DNA of 64,000 nucleotides from Odobenus rosmarus divergens (taxonomy: Eukaryota; Chordata; Mammalia; Carnivora; Odobenidae): positions 1,348,164 through 1,412,163 of the forward strand of contig NW_004450479.1 in NCBI RefSeq assembly GCF_000321225.1. The letters run 5' to 3'. Each line of letters begins with the position of its first letter. Positions within the stretch are counted from its first letter, which is position 1. Below the pieces are notes generated by a model, which was not told the origin of the DNA, did not search any database, and saw only the letters and a list, made by a program, of their open reading frames with translations. Below are positions 11,801 through 25,615 of the stretch, in pieces. The position numbers were made by a program, and so were the translations under genes.

Positions 11801-14800
11801 CACTCAGCTTTCCCACCAGCCATCACCACCCTCCTCATCTGAGCACATCATGCTGCCACATCGTACATGTGGAGCTTCTACAGCTTCTCTGACTGAAGTC
11901 ACTAAAACCCAGAGAACCAGGCATCTTCATGCTTTTCCCAAAACATGCACAAAATGGGTGTTTTTCAAACTGGAGTTCCTTCTGTCCCACTGACAAGGCT
12001 TTTTGCCACATCCACATCCCAACTTCCTCAGTGTTTACTTAACATCTATTTAAATCAGTTTTAGTCCATTCACTTTTATTTAGTGTCATCTTAAGCCGTT
12101 AATATCCGTAGGGTTGACGTGCTGGACGATTTTTTCTAATACAAATCAAAATAAATACTAAATTATATTAAAAAATGCTCATGTGGGCTCCTGGGTGGCT
12201 CAGTCTGCCTCCGGCTTGGGTCATGATCCTGGGGTCCTGGGGTCCTGGGATCGCGCCCTGCATCGGGCTCCCTGCTCTGCGGGAAGCCTGCTTCTCTCTC
12301 TCCCCCTGCGTGTGTTCCCTCTCGCAATGTCTCTCTCTGTCAAAAAAAATAATAAAATATTTTAAAAAAATGCTCACGTACCATCTAAAACAATTCTACA
12401 CGGGGGTGCCTGGCAGGCTATCGTAGAGCATGAGACTCCTGATTCAGGCTCATGAGTTCGAGCCCCACTGTGGGTGTTGAGTTTATTCAAAAATAAATAA
12501 GTAAGTAAGTAAGTAAGTAAGTAAATAAATAAATAAATAAATAAAAAGATAGTTCCACACAGGTTGGGAAATGCTCTGTGAAGGGCGGCATAGAAACCGT
12601 CGGGGGGGCAGCAGCGGGAGAGCGGGCGTGCTAATTGCTGTGTGTTTCTCTTGCCCTGTGCTCTTAGGTGCCGACACGGCCCCTTGGGGAAATGTGTGCA
12701 CTGTGTTCCACTCGAGGTGAGAGCTGGTGCAGCGTGCGTTCCGGGCTCGCGGGAGGGGTTGCTCCTCAGAGCACATCAGAACTTTCCCTGCGCCCCTGCG
12801 CTGGGTCTGTTTGTTGCCCTGGGCCTCGCGTCCCCACTCGTGCAAGCTGCTTCAGGAGGACGAGCCTTTATTTGTGGGAGTGACCTTCTGGGTGGATTGC
12901 GGATGGCTGGAGCGTCTGGGTTGCTGTGACCGAGGGGCAGCACTTGCAGTGGGCTCCCTGGGCAATCCTTTTAAAACCTGACACAAAGCTGGGGCTGGCG
13001 GTTTCTGTGCTCGTCATTGTTTTGATTTACTTTTTCCCGAGTCCTCCTACTCATTCGTCCTGGTGAGATTGAGAGTTACCATAATAATGCTGACTGGTAA
13101 CTGGTGAATGCTGAATTTACAGCAGCAAGGCCAACCTGATTTTCTTCATGAGCCTCCTCTTCATTTTATGGGCTACTTTTTTCCCCCCCCAAAATTTTCC
13201 TAATATTTACTTGACCTAGAGCATTTTGTATTTAATAGAGATTCATTTTAATCTTAGAAAGATCACTGGTACACAAAGAAACCTTTGGTTCTGACCTGCA
13301 ATGATAAGTGAGAACCAAGGGCCCATCCTCTCCCACTGCCCTCCACGGGAGCTGGCTGGGCCTCTCCCTGCGTGCAGCAGCGGCTTGGCTGCCCGCCTCT
13401 CCTTGCCTCGAGACGCCAGCAGGTGCGTGACCGTACTGACTGTGTGTGTTTTGGCAGCCATTTGACGAGGACTACCTGAACCATCTTGAACCTCCTGTGA
13501 AGCACATGTCCTTCCACGCCTACATCCGAAAGCTGACCGGGGGGGCCGACAAGTAAGCAACTTGAGCGCAGTTAGGCTGTGCCGATGTGACTTTGGCATG
13601 TAGAAGTCCCTTTTATGTATCTGGCAGGTGTTGCTTAAAGCCTGTGAGCATATGAATGAGAACAGCAAAGATCAGGGTCTGGGCACAGAGCACTTGAGTT
13701 CGTGACTTTTGGCACAGATTCTAGAAAAGGAACGGGGTGGAGACTCTGACGCCCTGTTGTCATCCACATGCCCAGCGTGTTGGGCAGATGCCAGGCTGGC
13801 AGTGGCCACTGGAGGCCCCTAGGGAACATCCCAGACTTCCCGCGGGCATGTGGTGCTCTGGCAACTTAGGTGTATGTGAAGGGAGATGAGATATGGTATG
13901 ATGGTGGTCAGAGCTCATCCTCTGCTTTTCGGAAAAACTGAACCACCCCGTGGTTATCTCGGCTCACGTATTCCACAGCCCCCGTCAGCCCTTTGCCCTG
14001 GAGCTGGCCCCTTTATCAGCTTGATTTCACAGCCATCACAGGGGCTGGAGCAACCGTGCCGTCCCCAGCGGGGCCTCGTGGTGCCTCAACGGCAACTGTC
14101 TACAGACTCGGCCAGGTGGGCAGTGGGGCGGCCATCTCTCGGCTCCCCGAGTGCAGGCTGTGACAGTGGCTTGAGAGGGGTGAACTGAGAGCATTTTGAT
14201 TTCTTTTAAACCATGTCAAGGACTTCCCCGTGCGACCCCTTTCTGTTGACTATACGACTATATGTTCACCTTCCCAGAAAGTAATGGACTTCATACCATT
14301 TTATAATTCCCATCAGTGCAGCAGGAGGAGATGGTGGCTGAACCCAAGTCAGCAACATTTTGTGAAGAATGTCATGTTGGCCTGATTATAGTTTTTCTCT
14401 GACAACCTGCTGACATCCTAAAATGGCTTTTTAAAAAAGTTAGACCACGAGAAAAAAATCCTACCAGAAACCCATTCTTGCCTGTCAGTGGGGTAAGCCA
14501 TGGAACTTTCTGGACTATTGAACGAGTAGAGATTCATCATGCTGAAATCCGTCAGCCTTCCACCAGTCTGGGTCCAGGCCACAGTATCCCATGGGGGGAC
14601 ATTGGCAGCTCTCGGTGCCGTGCAGGCTGGTGGCGGTCATTGCTTCCCAGGGGCCCGCCGGCCAGCATGCTGTTGGCCTTTGAAGACAGGATCGAGTTCC
14701 TGGACCGTTTTGTGAGTGGGAAACTGGCGGAGGGTGAAAGCATCTGTGCACATCCACTCCACATCGGGGTGGGGCCCTGGCTTCCTCGCTGGATAGTCTT

Positions 14801-17800
14801 TATTTCAGCCAGAAGCCGGGGAAGATGTCTTTGTGAGGTACCCTCATCAGGGTTTCTCTTTGTGATTCAGAGTTTTTTTTTTACAGACATGTAAGTACTG
14901 GACTCATGATGTAGATGTTGCCGATAAGTTAATGAAACTTAAAAACAAGCTTTGTTTTCTGTCAGTGGTTCAGGTTAGATCAGTAGGTGTTTAATAGTAT
15001 CCTTGAAAATCTTCATGGGTGTTAGCGACAGACCTTGAAAATGGAGACTTTTTATAGGGAAACAGTTATGTATTTCTGCATAGTCTCCGTGTGCAGGACA
15101 GAAGCTGGGAGTCCACAGTAGCAATTCTTAGCACATTCCCCCACTGCTGCCTGCCACATGCTTAGCTTCTTAGAACTTTGTTCCGGAGGTGTAAGAGATT
15201 TGACATAGGATTTCCAGTTTCCTGCTAAAGTTTTCACTGTTGGGATGCTGAATTAATCAAGCTGCCTCTTCTTATTCAGGGGGAAATTTGTTGCTCTGGA
15301 GAACATCAGTTGCAAGATTAAATCAGGGTGCGAGGGACACCTTCCATGGCCTAACGGCATCTGTACTAAGTGCCAGCCAAGTGCCATCACGCTGAACAGA
15401 CAGGTGAGATGTTCACATTGTCCATCTAGACCTTAGATTTGTGTTCATGGCTCAGAAATGAAACTTTGCAGAAAAGCCCCTCCATGGAGGGACCCACCCC
15501 TAGCAGAGCACACTGTCGGTGGTGGGTCCAAGTGCGCTTCAGGTCATATGCTGGAGGTGGTATTGGTGAGATCGCCAGCTGTTGCACGCGTGGGGGGGGG
15601 GAGTCCTTTGTTTCCTCTTTTGTCCGCTTGCATGGAGGCCGAACTTTCTTGGTGACTGTTTAAAATAACTTCGTGGTTGCACTTTGCCTTCTAAGAAATC
15701 ATGGCTCTGGAAGCTGGTAACCAAACTGTCTTGGAGCCCCCTCAGAGCACCTCTCCAGGCCAGGTAAAGAAGGGAGCTGGGCTCTGGGAGGAGGAAGAGA
15801 CCAGGGAAAGCTGCACGCAGTGTTCTGGCCTCTTCCCCTCTGGTCTCTGTGCCCTTGAGGATCGCTCACCTCGCCTTCTCTGTACTGCTGGCCCACATTT
15901 GCTCTGTAGAGAGCTCTCCGCCGCCTTTGTGACTGCTTGGAAACTTCTTTCTCCCTGCTTTCTCTTTTTAAAAACTAATTTTTGTGCTAGAGATTGTGAA
16001 AACCTGCATTTTAGGTGAAATCCCAGTAAGATTAATCTGAATTAATTTATTGAGGAATCCCACCCGTACCCCACCCACCCTGTAGAATCTGAAATGGTCT
16101 TTAGGGCAGAGCACATTTTAAAATGTGTGTGCGCGCATGTGCAAAGAGCTAGGTGGAGATTTATGAATGGCTTATACTAGAAAATAATTTATTTCCAACA
16201 GAGTGTGTTCATTAGCCCATTGTTTGCTCTACAGAAATACAGACATGTGGACAATATCATGTTTGAGAACCACACAGTTGCCGATCGCTTCCTTGACTTT
16301 TGGAGGAAGACAGGGAACCAGCATTTCGGGTATTTGTATGGACGGTATACAGAGCACAAAGACATTCCTCTCGGCATCAGGGCCGAAGTAGCTGCCATTT
16401 ACGAGCCTCCTCAGGTAGGCGAGCACAGGCTTCCCAGTTCACCAGCCTCTCTATCACCTGGGCTCTGAAGGCTGTGCGGGACTCTCGTTTCAGACTTCAT
16501 TCCACTTCTTTGCTCTGTCATTTGCGCGCGCGCACACACACGCGCACACACACGCACACGCACTGTCTATTTTCTGAACTCTTGGAGGGTAAGCTCATGG
16601 TCCCTAAATACTTCAGTGTGCATTTCCAGAGCGTAAGGACGTTGTCTTACTGATAATAAGGACTCTTGTCAATGTCGGTAGATCGAACACTGACGGAATA
16701 TTTTAATCTGTTGGCTGTGTTCCACTTCTGTCAGTTGCCCCAAAGTGCCACACGGACTGCCCCCTCCCTTGTAATTCTGTATGTCCTTCGCCCACGTCTG
16801 CGGTCTGCTCTCCCAGAAATGATGGAGTGAGAGGCTCACAGGGCTACTTGTGTCCTTCACCCCGCCCCACACAGCTGTCTTAGAATGACAGTACCAGAAT
16901 TACTGCCAGTATAGGACTGAACACAGTTGAAGGTGGGGTTTGTTTTTGTTTGTTTTGTTTTTTTTGGTGGAAGGAGGAGGATCCTCAGGGTGTGTCTCAT
17001 GAGGGACCAGCAGTCATACTGTGTTTTAAGGTCACTTGGAAGGTGCCCTCTGTATGACTGTGCCACCACCTAGGTAACACATTTATGTTCATTTGTTTTA
17101 TTTTCGGTATTTAGCGATTGATTTTTTTTTTTTTAAGATTTTATTTATTTATTTGAGAGACAGAGTACAAGCAGAGGGGAAGCAGGCTCCCTGCTGAGCA
17201 AAGAGCTCACTGCGAGACTCGATCCCAGGACCCCAGGATCATGACCTGAGCCTAAGGCAGATGTTTAAGGACAGTTGCAAGATTCCGTAGGTCTGGGGTG
17301 GGGCCAAGGATTTGCGTTGCTAATAGTGTTCACATTCCTATTGCAGGTCTGGGGAATCACACTTTTAAGAACCACAGCCCTACACAATTAACTACCCCCA
17401 TTCATAAATACCTTGTATCATCTACTGAGCCACCCAGGCGTCCCGGATTGATTTTTTATGTATATATTTGTTGTATAGTTCTGTGAAATGTTTACATGGT
17501 ACGTTTCATCACATATATGTATATGATGTATATATACATATTCATTACAAAAGTGGAAACCATAAACATGGAATTCTAGTCCATGATGTGCATGGTGAAA
17601 TACTTGGGAGGGGTGCTTGTGTGTGCAGTTTACTATGAAGTACAACAGAAAACTAAGAGGGCTTGGGGTGATTAGAGGGGTGGATAGAGTAGAGTATGGC
17701 CAAATATAGATAGTAGGTATGTGGGTCTTCACTGAGAAATTCTTTAAACTTTGCTATATGTTTGAAATTTGTAGTTAAAATGTTGGAAAAGAAAAAAATT

Positions 17801-20800
17801 TTGCACGCTTCCAAAGTCAGATCTACAAACAAGGTACCCCCTTCTTCCTATCCCTCTCTTTCCAGAATGTTTGGTGTAGACTTCTAAAGTTTAAGTTTTT
17901 AAAATATAAGCAAATATATAGATATCCATACCACTCTCCTTTTTTCTTTGGGTATATGCTATACCATACTCACCTTGGTCACCTTACACTGTGTTCTGTG
18001 AATCACCCCATGACCAGCCGACTTCTTAAGTAAACCAGGGTCTGAAAGGGCAGGCCCCGTGGCTGCTGGCTGGGGTGCTGGTCCGTGGCTCCCGCACACA
18101 TGCCATTGTTTCCCTAGCTGCATTTATGCAGAGCTTGAGTGTAGTCTACACCCCTTTGCCAGTTTCCATATTTACTGAGAGCTGTAGAGGAGGTGTTTGA
18201 GGGGGGCCTTATGTGGTGGTTCATTTAAAAGGGGACACTAGGTGGCGATGGAGACCCTGCCAGAGTGTCGGGGTTACCTAACCGCCAGGGCACTAAGTGT
18301 GCTCTCTGTAATCATGGAGCTGCTTTTGGAAGCACAATATATTCAGATTCAGTTTTGTAGAGGCTGTCTTTCATGAGAAGTTTCAGCAGTCGTGTTAGGA
18401 GTATGATTGAATAAAACACAGAGACAGAAACCTCTGGCGTCCAGACCACGAACGGCATCACCAGAGCTCCCAACGTGGGAATCCTGAAGGTTGGAACCAT
18501 TGACCTCTAATAACCTGCAGCTCATTAGAAGTTGAAGCTCATGCTGCCACAGGTCCTGAAACCAGATCCTTAGATTTGTTCTGAGTTTGTGATGTGACCT
18601 GTGCTCTGGAGGTATTAACGATCTCCATATTGCTAATACCCAGCAACAGAAAATTCTTTTGTTGTTTTGCCAGAATCTGACTCATTTGCAAGGATATACC
18701 CAATTAGTATAACTTGGTTTGGGATTACCTTCATTTTCCTATTCCTTTGGCTGGGGTTTCTGCTAGGTATGATACTTAACTATTAATGACCCTCGAACTG
18801 CATTTCAGGGCAGATGAAGGATTTCGGTAAGCTTTGTCCACTGCAGGAAGTTGGGGTCCTGTGGCCGGTTTAGGTTGCATGTGAGCCAGTCAGAGTCCAA
18901 GCCCACCTGCTGCCCTGAGCCCAGTGCTCTGCCCATCAACCAGCGGGTTGCTGATTTCAGGTGCCTTTTCCATTCCTCTGTCATCTCCCACTCAGTACCT
19001 TGCCTGTGAAGCTCATCACTATCCCTGCAGGAGCTGCACACAAATTTTCCCAGCCTGTTTGCTGGAAACAAATGTTACCATACATTTGGTGGAATCTTGC
19101 CTAATGTACCCAAACCTATTTGGAAGGAAACTGTTTATCCGAAGGAGTTTTGAAACTGACTTTCCCCAGTGAAGGAACCCACCAAAAAAAATGTGTAGAC
19201 AGCCTTCCTTAGTCCTGAGAGCAACCACATGCTTGAAGAGAGACTGTGTGATGTGAACCAGCTTGAATGTCACCATCTTCTTGTCCTCTGAGTCTTGATT
19301 GGAAAGCACAATGTAGCCTGAGGAGGGGCAAAGCCTGGAGGGCTCAGACTATGTTTTATCTGGATGTCAACCTTTTTCTGCTGCCATAATTCTCCTTTTT
19401 TGGCAAGGGATAGAGTGGTGCCCCTTGGGATTCCTGAGCCAGAATTCGAGTGGGATGGCTGTGGGCTCCTCTGAGTCTGTCTTCTCCCTTTATTGCCCTG
19501 ACAGATTGGCACACAGAACAGCCTGGAGCTTCTGGAAGACCCGAAAGCTGAGGTGGTAGATGAAATTGCTGCCAAGCTTGGCCTGAGGAAGGTACTGAGG
19601 CATTCTGCTGGCCTTTGAATGGGGGACCAGGGCTCTCTGTTGGGGACATACAGGTGGGCGGCATGGCCAGGCCTTGTCTGGGACTGAACTCCCAGCTGCT
19701 CCAGGTCAGGTGTGGGCCCAGCGTGTTGTAATGCTTGCTTGTGTTTTCCGGGCGCTGTAGCTTTTATGTTCCTATTTCAGATCCGAGGATTCAAAATAGA
19801 ATGAGACTATTTCTCTGATTTAGAGTAAAATGAAAACAAGTGATCCCTGTGCTGGGACTGTTCTGTTGAAATCGGCCTGCCCTACTTCCTGAGGACAGCT
19901 TTAGAGGGTGGAAGAAAGAGACAGCAGGACCCAGACCCCTTCTTCCTGCCCAGGAAGGAGCTTTGCTGCTGTGCTGTGTGTCCTGCCCGCACACCGAGGC
20001 CCGGCCTCTTAGGGGAGCCCTCTCTTCATGTGTCCTTGCTGCCCGTTCGTTTTCTGCCCCGGGTGCTTGGAGCCTCTGGCACTCCCTCTTCCGTCATCCT
20101 TGGATTTCCTGTTGTTAATTTAGGTATCTGAGCATGTGAGGTTTCCTAGTTTTACTGGGCAGTTAGAAGACAGGGAAGAACTTTTGTTGATCTGGTTTGT
20201 GTTACATCCTTGGTGGAGCTCCCAGGAACTTTGCAGAAGGGTTTCTACAGGTAAATATTGAATGTGAATTTGAATATCTCTTAGAATTTCAATGTTAGCT
20301 ATGTAAGTTTTATCCTTTTTTTTTTTTCTTAAAGATTTTCTTTACTTATTGGACAGAGAGAGAGAGCACAAGTAGGCAGAGCAGCAGACAGAGGGAGAGG
20401 GAGAAGCAGGCTTCCCTCTGAGCAGGGAGCCCAGTGCGGGACTCAGTGCTAGGACTCTTGGGATCATGACCTGAGCCAAAGGCAGACGCTTAACCGACTG
20501 AGCCACTCAGGCGCCCCATAAGTTTTATCCTTTATTTGTTAATCAACTTAGTGAAAAATGAACTCCTATAGACAAAAGGGGGAAAATAGGGAATATGTTT
20601 GTAAGCCTAGGAGCTTATAGAGCCAAGTCATTTTAAGAAAACAATGTCCTATTGTTTCTAGTAAGGAATCAGCATTTTTTTTTTTTTTTTAAAGTAGGCT
20701 GCACACCCAGTGTACAGCCCAACGTGGGGGTTGAACTCACAACCCTGAGATCATGACCTGAGCTGAGATCAAGGGTCATAGACTTAACTGACTGAGCCAC

Positions 20801-23800
20801 ACAGGCGCCCCAGGAGTCAGCATCTTGATTTAGGGTTATATTTTGGTTTAAATTTTTTTAGTTTCTCTTGTTCAAAAGAGAAATTAGTGTAACTTTTGGA
20901 CCTTTGTTTTAAATATATTGTTCACGATCACTGTAGTTCTAATAGATCTCGAGGTGACTTAAGTGTCTTTCTCTGAAACCCTGGCTCTGCTGTCCTAGCT
21001 GACCTCGGCTTTGGCTCTGCTCTGCTCACTGCTTCGACCCATTTATACTGCAAGTCTCCTGTTCTTTGCCACATCCTCCATGGGCTTTTTGTTTGCTTGC
21101 GTATTTTTAAAGCGAAATTCTCCACGTTTGCCTGGTCTTGTGTGCATGAGATGGATTTGAAGAGTTCTGTATCAGGTTCTGCTGGACAGGGTCATGGGCC
21201 ACCATGTCCTTCTCCAAAGGACGTGTACTTGGGGTCCAACCCCGCTCGTAAACCTCCCAGCCCGGTTCTGGTTTAGGAGGGGCAACCAGCTGTGAGGTTC
21301 ATGGACACAGGAGGGCTAGGGACCACAGAGCACACAGACAGGTGTCCGGGACTGGCGTGAGGATGCCCTAGTGTTGGGGGTTTCAGCTCCTTGTGCCCTC
21401 ACCTGCTCTCTTCAGTCTTGTAGCGGAGCACGAAGGAGCCCTGGGTAAGGACTCTGTGGTGGTGGTCCTTATTTTAAGTGCCTTCTCTAGGGAGTCCATT
21501 TTCTTATCTTACAGAGAAAGCCTTAGCATCTGAAATAGCATTGTCTCTCTTTGCTTGCTCATTGTCTGTCTTCCTATTTGGGGCGTAGGCATTCTGTTGA
21601 TCTTGTTCACTGCTGGGGTTTCCCCTGAACCCGACACAGTGCTGCGTACAGAGTTGGTGCCATGGGGCTTCTTACAAAGAGATGAGCTCTGCTCATGTAC
21701 CATCACCTCCAGTCCAGCAGCACCAGAGGAGGATGGCCGTTTTCAACTGGGTGGAGTTTGAAAACCCTGGCAGCTTAGCTGAGGATCTGAGTCACCTGGA
21801 AAGAACTGGCTCCCAGGAGTCTCTTACCAAAACGCTCTTCAGGTCTCTGCACAGAGGCCAGAAAACATTCATCACCTGTTTCAGGGAGAGGCTCAGAGGA
21901 TACTTTACTTTTTCATGCAGGTTGGCTGGATATTTACAGACCTCGTCTCAGAAGACACCCGGAAGGGCACCGTCCGGTACAGCCGGAATAAGGTGAGGTG
22001 GGACGGGGGTATGCCCACTTAGCTCAGCCTGCAGCTTGGTCACAAGCCAGCTCGGGCTCATGCTGGCAGGGCGGCTCTGCACGGCTCATCTGGGCTTTTT
22101 TTTTTTTTTAAAGATTTTATTTATTTATTATTTGTCAGACAGAGAGAGAGCACAAGCAGGGGGAGCGGCAGGCAGAGGCAGAGGAAGAAGGCTTCCCACC
22201 GAGCAGGGAGCCCGATGCGAGGCTTGACCCCAGGACCCTGGGATCATGACCTGAGCTGAAGGCAGATGCTTAACCCACTGAGCCCCCCAGGCATCCCTCA
22301 TCCTGGCTTTTAGACCAAATTATTTTCAACTCTGTGTTCTTGATAAACTAAGGGTGGGTCTGTTGATTGTGTCTTGTAGAGCAACACCCCCTGGCCTTTA
22401 CCCACCAGTGTTTTTTGGAGGTCAGCCCGTGGGGGTGGGTGCCTGATGGTTCTGGCCTTCCTGATTATTTGTGGTGGGAGTGGAAGGGCCCGTAACAGCT
22501 AGGAACTCTAGGTGTTTGTTTCATGCGGTGTTTGACAGGCCACAGTTTAGTTCTTGGTGTTTTCTAAAGAAGAAACAGGAGTATGTTTCCACATGATGCT
22601 GTAAAACTTGATATGCCAGCTCTCTTTTCCTAGGACACCTATTTTCTGAGTTCGGAAGAATGTATCACTGCAGGAGACTTCCAAAATAAGCATCCTAACA
22701 TATGTCGACTCTCTCCAGACGGACATTTTGGCTCCAAGTTCGTCACTGCGGTGGCTACAGGTACGTATTCTGTTCCTCTTCTTGTAGTGTTTCATTTGTA
22801 ACTCAGCTACAAGAGATTTTCTTAATGTGCCTGTGGGACATGGATTCCTCTTTTTGTTTTATGGTAAAAATCCTGAACTTACTGCATCACCCACAAAACC
22901 ACTAGAATCCGGGACTCAGTGTAGCTGTTTTCTCATCCTCTCGTGTTCTAAGGTGAAGTCAGCTTGATTCTGGATCTTAGCTCAGGACTGCCTTTACCCC
23001 TTCCAGTAGCCACAGATGACTGTCTGGCTGTGTAGGAGAAAAGGGTTTACTATTTGTTCTTTCTTTCTTTCTTTATTTTTTATTTTATTTTTTTTAAGAT
23101 TTTATTTATTTATTTGAGAGAGAGAGAATGAGAGAGAGAGAGCATGAGAGGGAAGAGGGTCAGAGGGAGAAGCAGACCCCTTGCTGAGCAGGAAGCCCGA
23201 TGTGGGACTCGATCCCGGGACTCCAGGATCATGACCTGAGCCGAAGGCAGTCGCTTAACCAACTGAGCCACCCAGGCGCCCCTGTTCTTTATTTTTGACA
23301 TTATGAGTGGGAGTCATTTTAAGACCATTTCTGAGTGTGTGTGTGTTGTGTGTGTGTGTGTGAGTGAGAGATAATACGTGTATTGTATTCCGTGCTATGT
23401 ACATCATAAATACACAATAAAAAATTGCCTATAAGGTGCCACCAAATCTTTTATAACATGCTTAACATATGTTGTCTTAGAAAAAAACAGGTCATAGGAC
23501 TATACAATTTAAAAAGAGCGGGAATTTTAAACTTGGAGAACTAACTCGTGAAAGCATAGTCTCTTTGGTAATGTTTTTGAAGTAAACACTAACTTGGATC
23601 CTGTGAAGACCTGGTTTCTACTCTCACTGAACTGGCAACCCAGTTTGTTCATGGTAGCCATCCTTCCCCTAGTTCCATAGAAAGAAGCACCCCCAATTTA
23701 ACAAAGATCAGTTTACAAGTAGCCCAAACGTGTTTGTAAGTAACTGGATCCCCTATTAATCCCATTTGAGGGGACTGTCATGAGAACCATGAAGAAAAAC

Positions 23801-25569
23801 ACTGCCCTCGTTTTTAAGATCCATTTGGATTGACGGTCACTTTTTTTTGAGATGAATGTCCTTTTGAAGAGTGAGAGGCAGTGGCAGCATCTTTCACATG
23901 CTAGTGTGAATTAGTTGAGTTGATTTATTTTCCTAGGACTTGTTGGGCCAGGTACTTAAGCGAGTGGATGGGAGTGTTGACCAGGGTTACAGGAAGGTGG
24001 TTCCTTGGCACAGGGTCCTTCCGTGAGGACAGCTGGGGAGAGCGGCTCAGACTGGACGCCGGGGAGAGGAGCAGGGAGGAGGCAGCTTTCGCATCATTTG
24101 GAATTTCACCACGCCTGCTCTGTATTTGACCAAGGGGAGAAATGTGTTACCTTTTCACTCCCCGCAACACATTAGGCAGATGTTCTGGGTACAGTTGCTT
24201 AGACTGGTGGTTCTCAAACATATCAGACACTCCCTTTTGAAAACCCCTTGTTCAGGATCCTTTGTGATACCCTTTACTGTCCAGAGAGTAAAACTCACAG
24301 GTGATATACCTCTCTGCACATGTGAACGTACCAGAGGAAGCAGAGTGGCCACCCGACCATAACACAGAGTAGTATACTTGCGCACGCCAGTGCTTGGGGA
24401 CTGATGCCTGGTGGGACGACACAGTGACTGAGCCAGAGTTGACAGCCGTGCGCAGACCTCACTGGTGCCAGTGCCACTCTTCCCTGAGATGCTTACTGGC
24501 CCCCCGTGAAGTGCTGAGCTGAACGTGTCCCTTTCCCTCCACTGACTTGCTACCACACTCCTAGAGAATTTACCTTGGATCAACACTGCATATTTGTTTT
24601 TGTGCTTCTGTATAAAAAATGGTTGATTCTTCTTCTTTTCTAAGATTTTATTTATTAAGAGAGAGACACACAAGCAGGGGAAGGGGCAAAGGGAGAGGGA
24701 GAAGCAGGCTCCCCACTGAGCAGGGAGCCTGACACGGGGCTTGATCCCAGGACCCATGAAGGCAGACACTTAGCCAACTGAGCCCCCCCCAGGTGCCCCT
24801 AAAATACAATTGATTTTAATCTGAGATCATACATGGGGGTTTTTGCCTATAAGAGTGTGCAGGGCACATTCAAGGTTGTGTGGGATGTGGAATGGGCCTT
24901 TGTTGTATGGGACTCCCCCAAACACAGCAGGGTGTCCGACCTCTTCCACTTCGGCTGCCCCCCCCCCCCCCCAGCCCTGTGCCCTATTGTTGAGTGCAAC
25001 CAAAAATTACTTTCATGGATTCCAGAACTGCTGTCTTAGGTTTCCAAGGGCTCCCATGGTAACCTAGACCTTTTAATTACTTGGTCTATGGGGAGTTAAT
25101 TCAATGGGCCAAAGGAACTGGCACATTTTTAGGATTATAAATAGTTTCTACTTGGGGGCTGCCCGTACCTTCAATTACTGATTCATAGCTCTTGTTGGGA
25201 GGTTGGAGAGTATAGATCATCTGTGGAGTTTTTCCTTCAGAATTGCCAGTTTACTGAGAGGTTTCGGAACTATAGACAGTAAATAACTTACAATAAGATC
25301 TGCAGTTAGAGTCCCTGCATTTCTCTCCTGACTTGTCCCCTGATCGAACCCTGCGATGAGCTCAGGCTCACAGTTTTCTCCGGCTCCCAGGGGCGGCCAG
25401 CGGAGGGGCAGCCATCCACACTAGTCGCACATCTTGGACCTCCAAACAAAGTGTGCTTTTCCCCCGCGTCAGTGGCTCTTGACCAGGAACGTGCTGCTGC
25501 CCCGTGGAGCTGTTTGAGCTGCGCTTGCCGTACCCCATCCCTGAGTCCCCGATGGGCCAGGAAGGAGCA

Positions 25570-25615
<46 letters not shown>

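Larger units (their letters stand above)
10464..12667 (+). other. NPLOC4: NPLOC4 intron 4
   Basis: Holds two back-to-back antisense SINEs (10,883-11,286) and two sense SINEs (12,183-12,361 and 12,403-12,546). The rest (10,464-10,880 and 11,290-12,170) shows no recognised feature. Confidence 0.75.
12717..16234 (+). other. NPLOC4: NPLOC4 introns 5, 6 and 7
   Basis: The three introns around exons 6 and 7 (12,717-13,457; 13,553-15,279; 15,404-16,234) are free of SINEs and of any L1 I can recognise. I see only unique intronic sequence and no supported RNA gene or open frame. Confidence 0.65.
16415..19504 (+). other. NPLOC4: NPLOC4 intron 8
   Basis: Has an alternating purine-pyrimidine tract (16,524-16,563), a SINE split by a MER5-like insert (17,116-17,457), an AT palindromic patch near 17,510-17,540 and a CTCF-like motif (18,235-18,250). 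Sequence 18,250-19,500 holds nothing I can name. Confidence 0.7.
19592..21920 (+). other. NPLOC4: NPLOC4 intron 9
   Basis: Holds two antisense SINEs (20,319-20,517; 20,675-20,811) and an L2 tail at about 21,540-21,665. The rest is unremarkable. Confidence 0.7.

Noticed and set aside
21682..21996. 104-codon open frame covering NPLOC4 exon 10
   Set aside because: It is in a different phase from V-G-W-I-F-T-D and continues into the intron on both sides.
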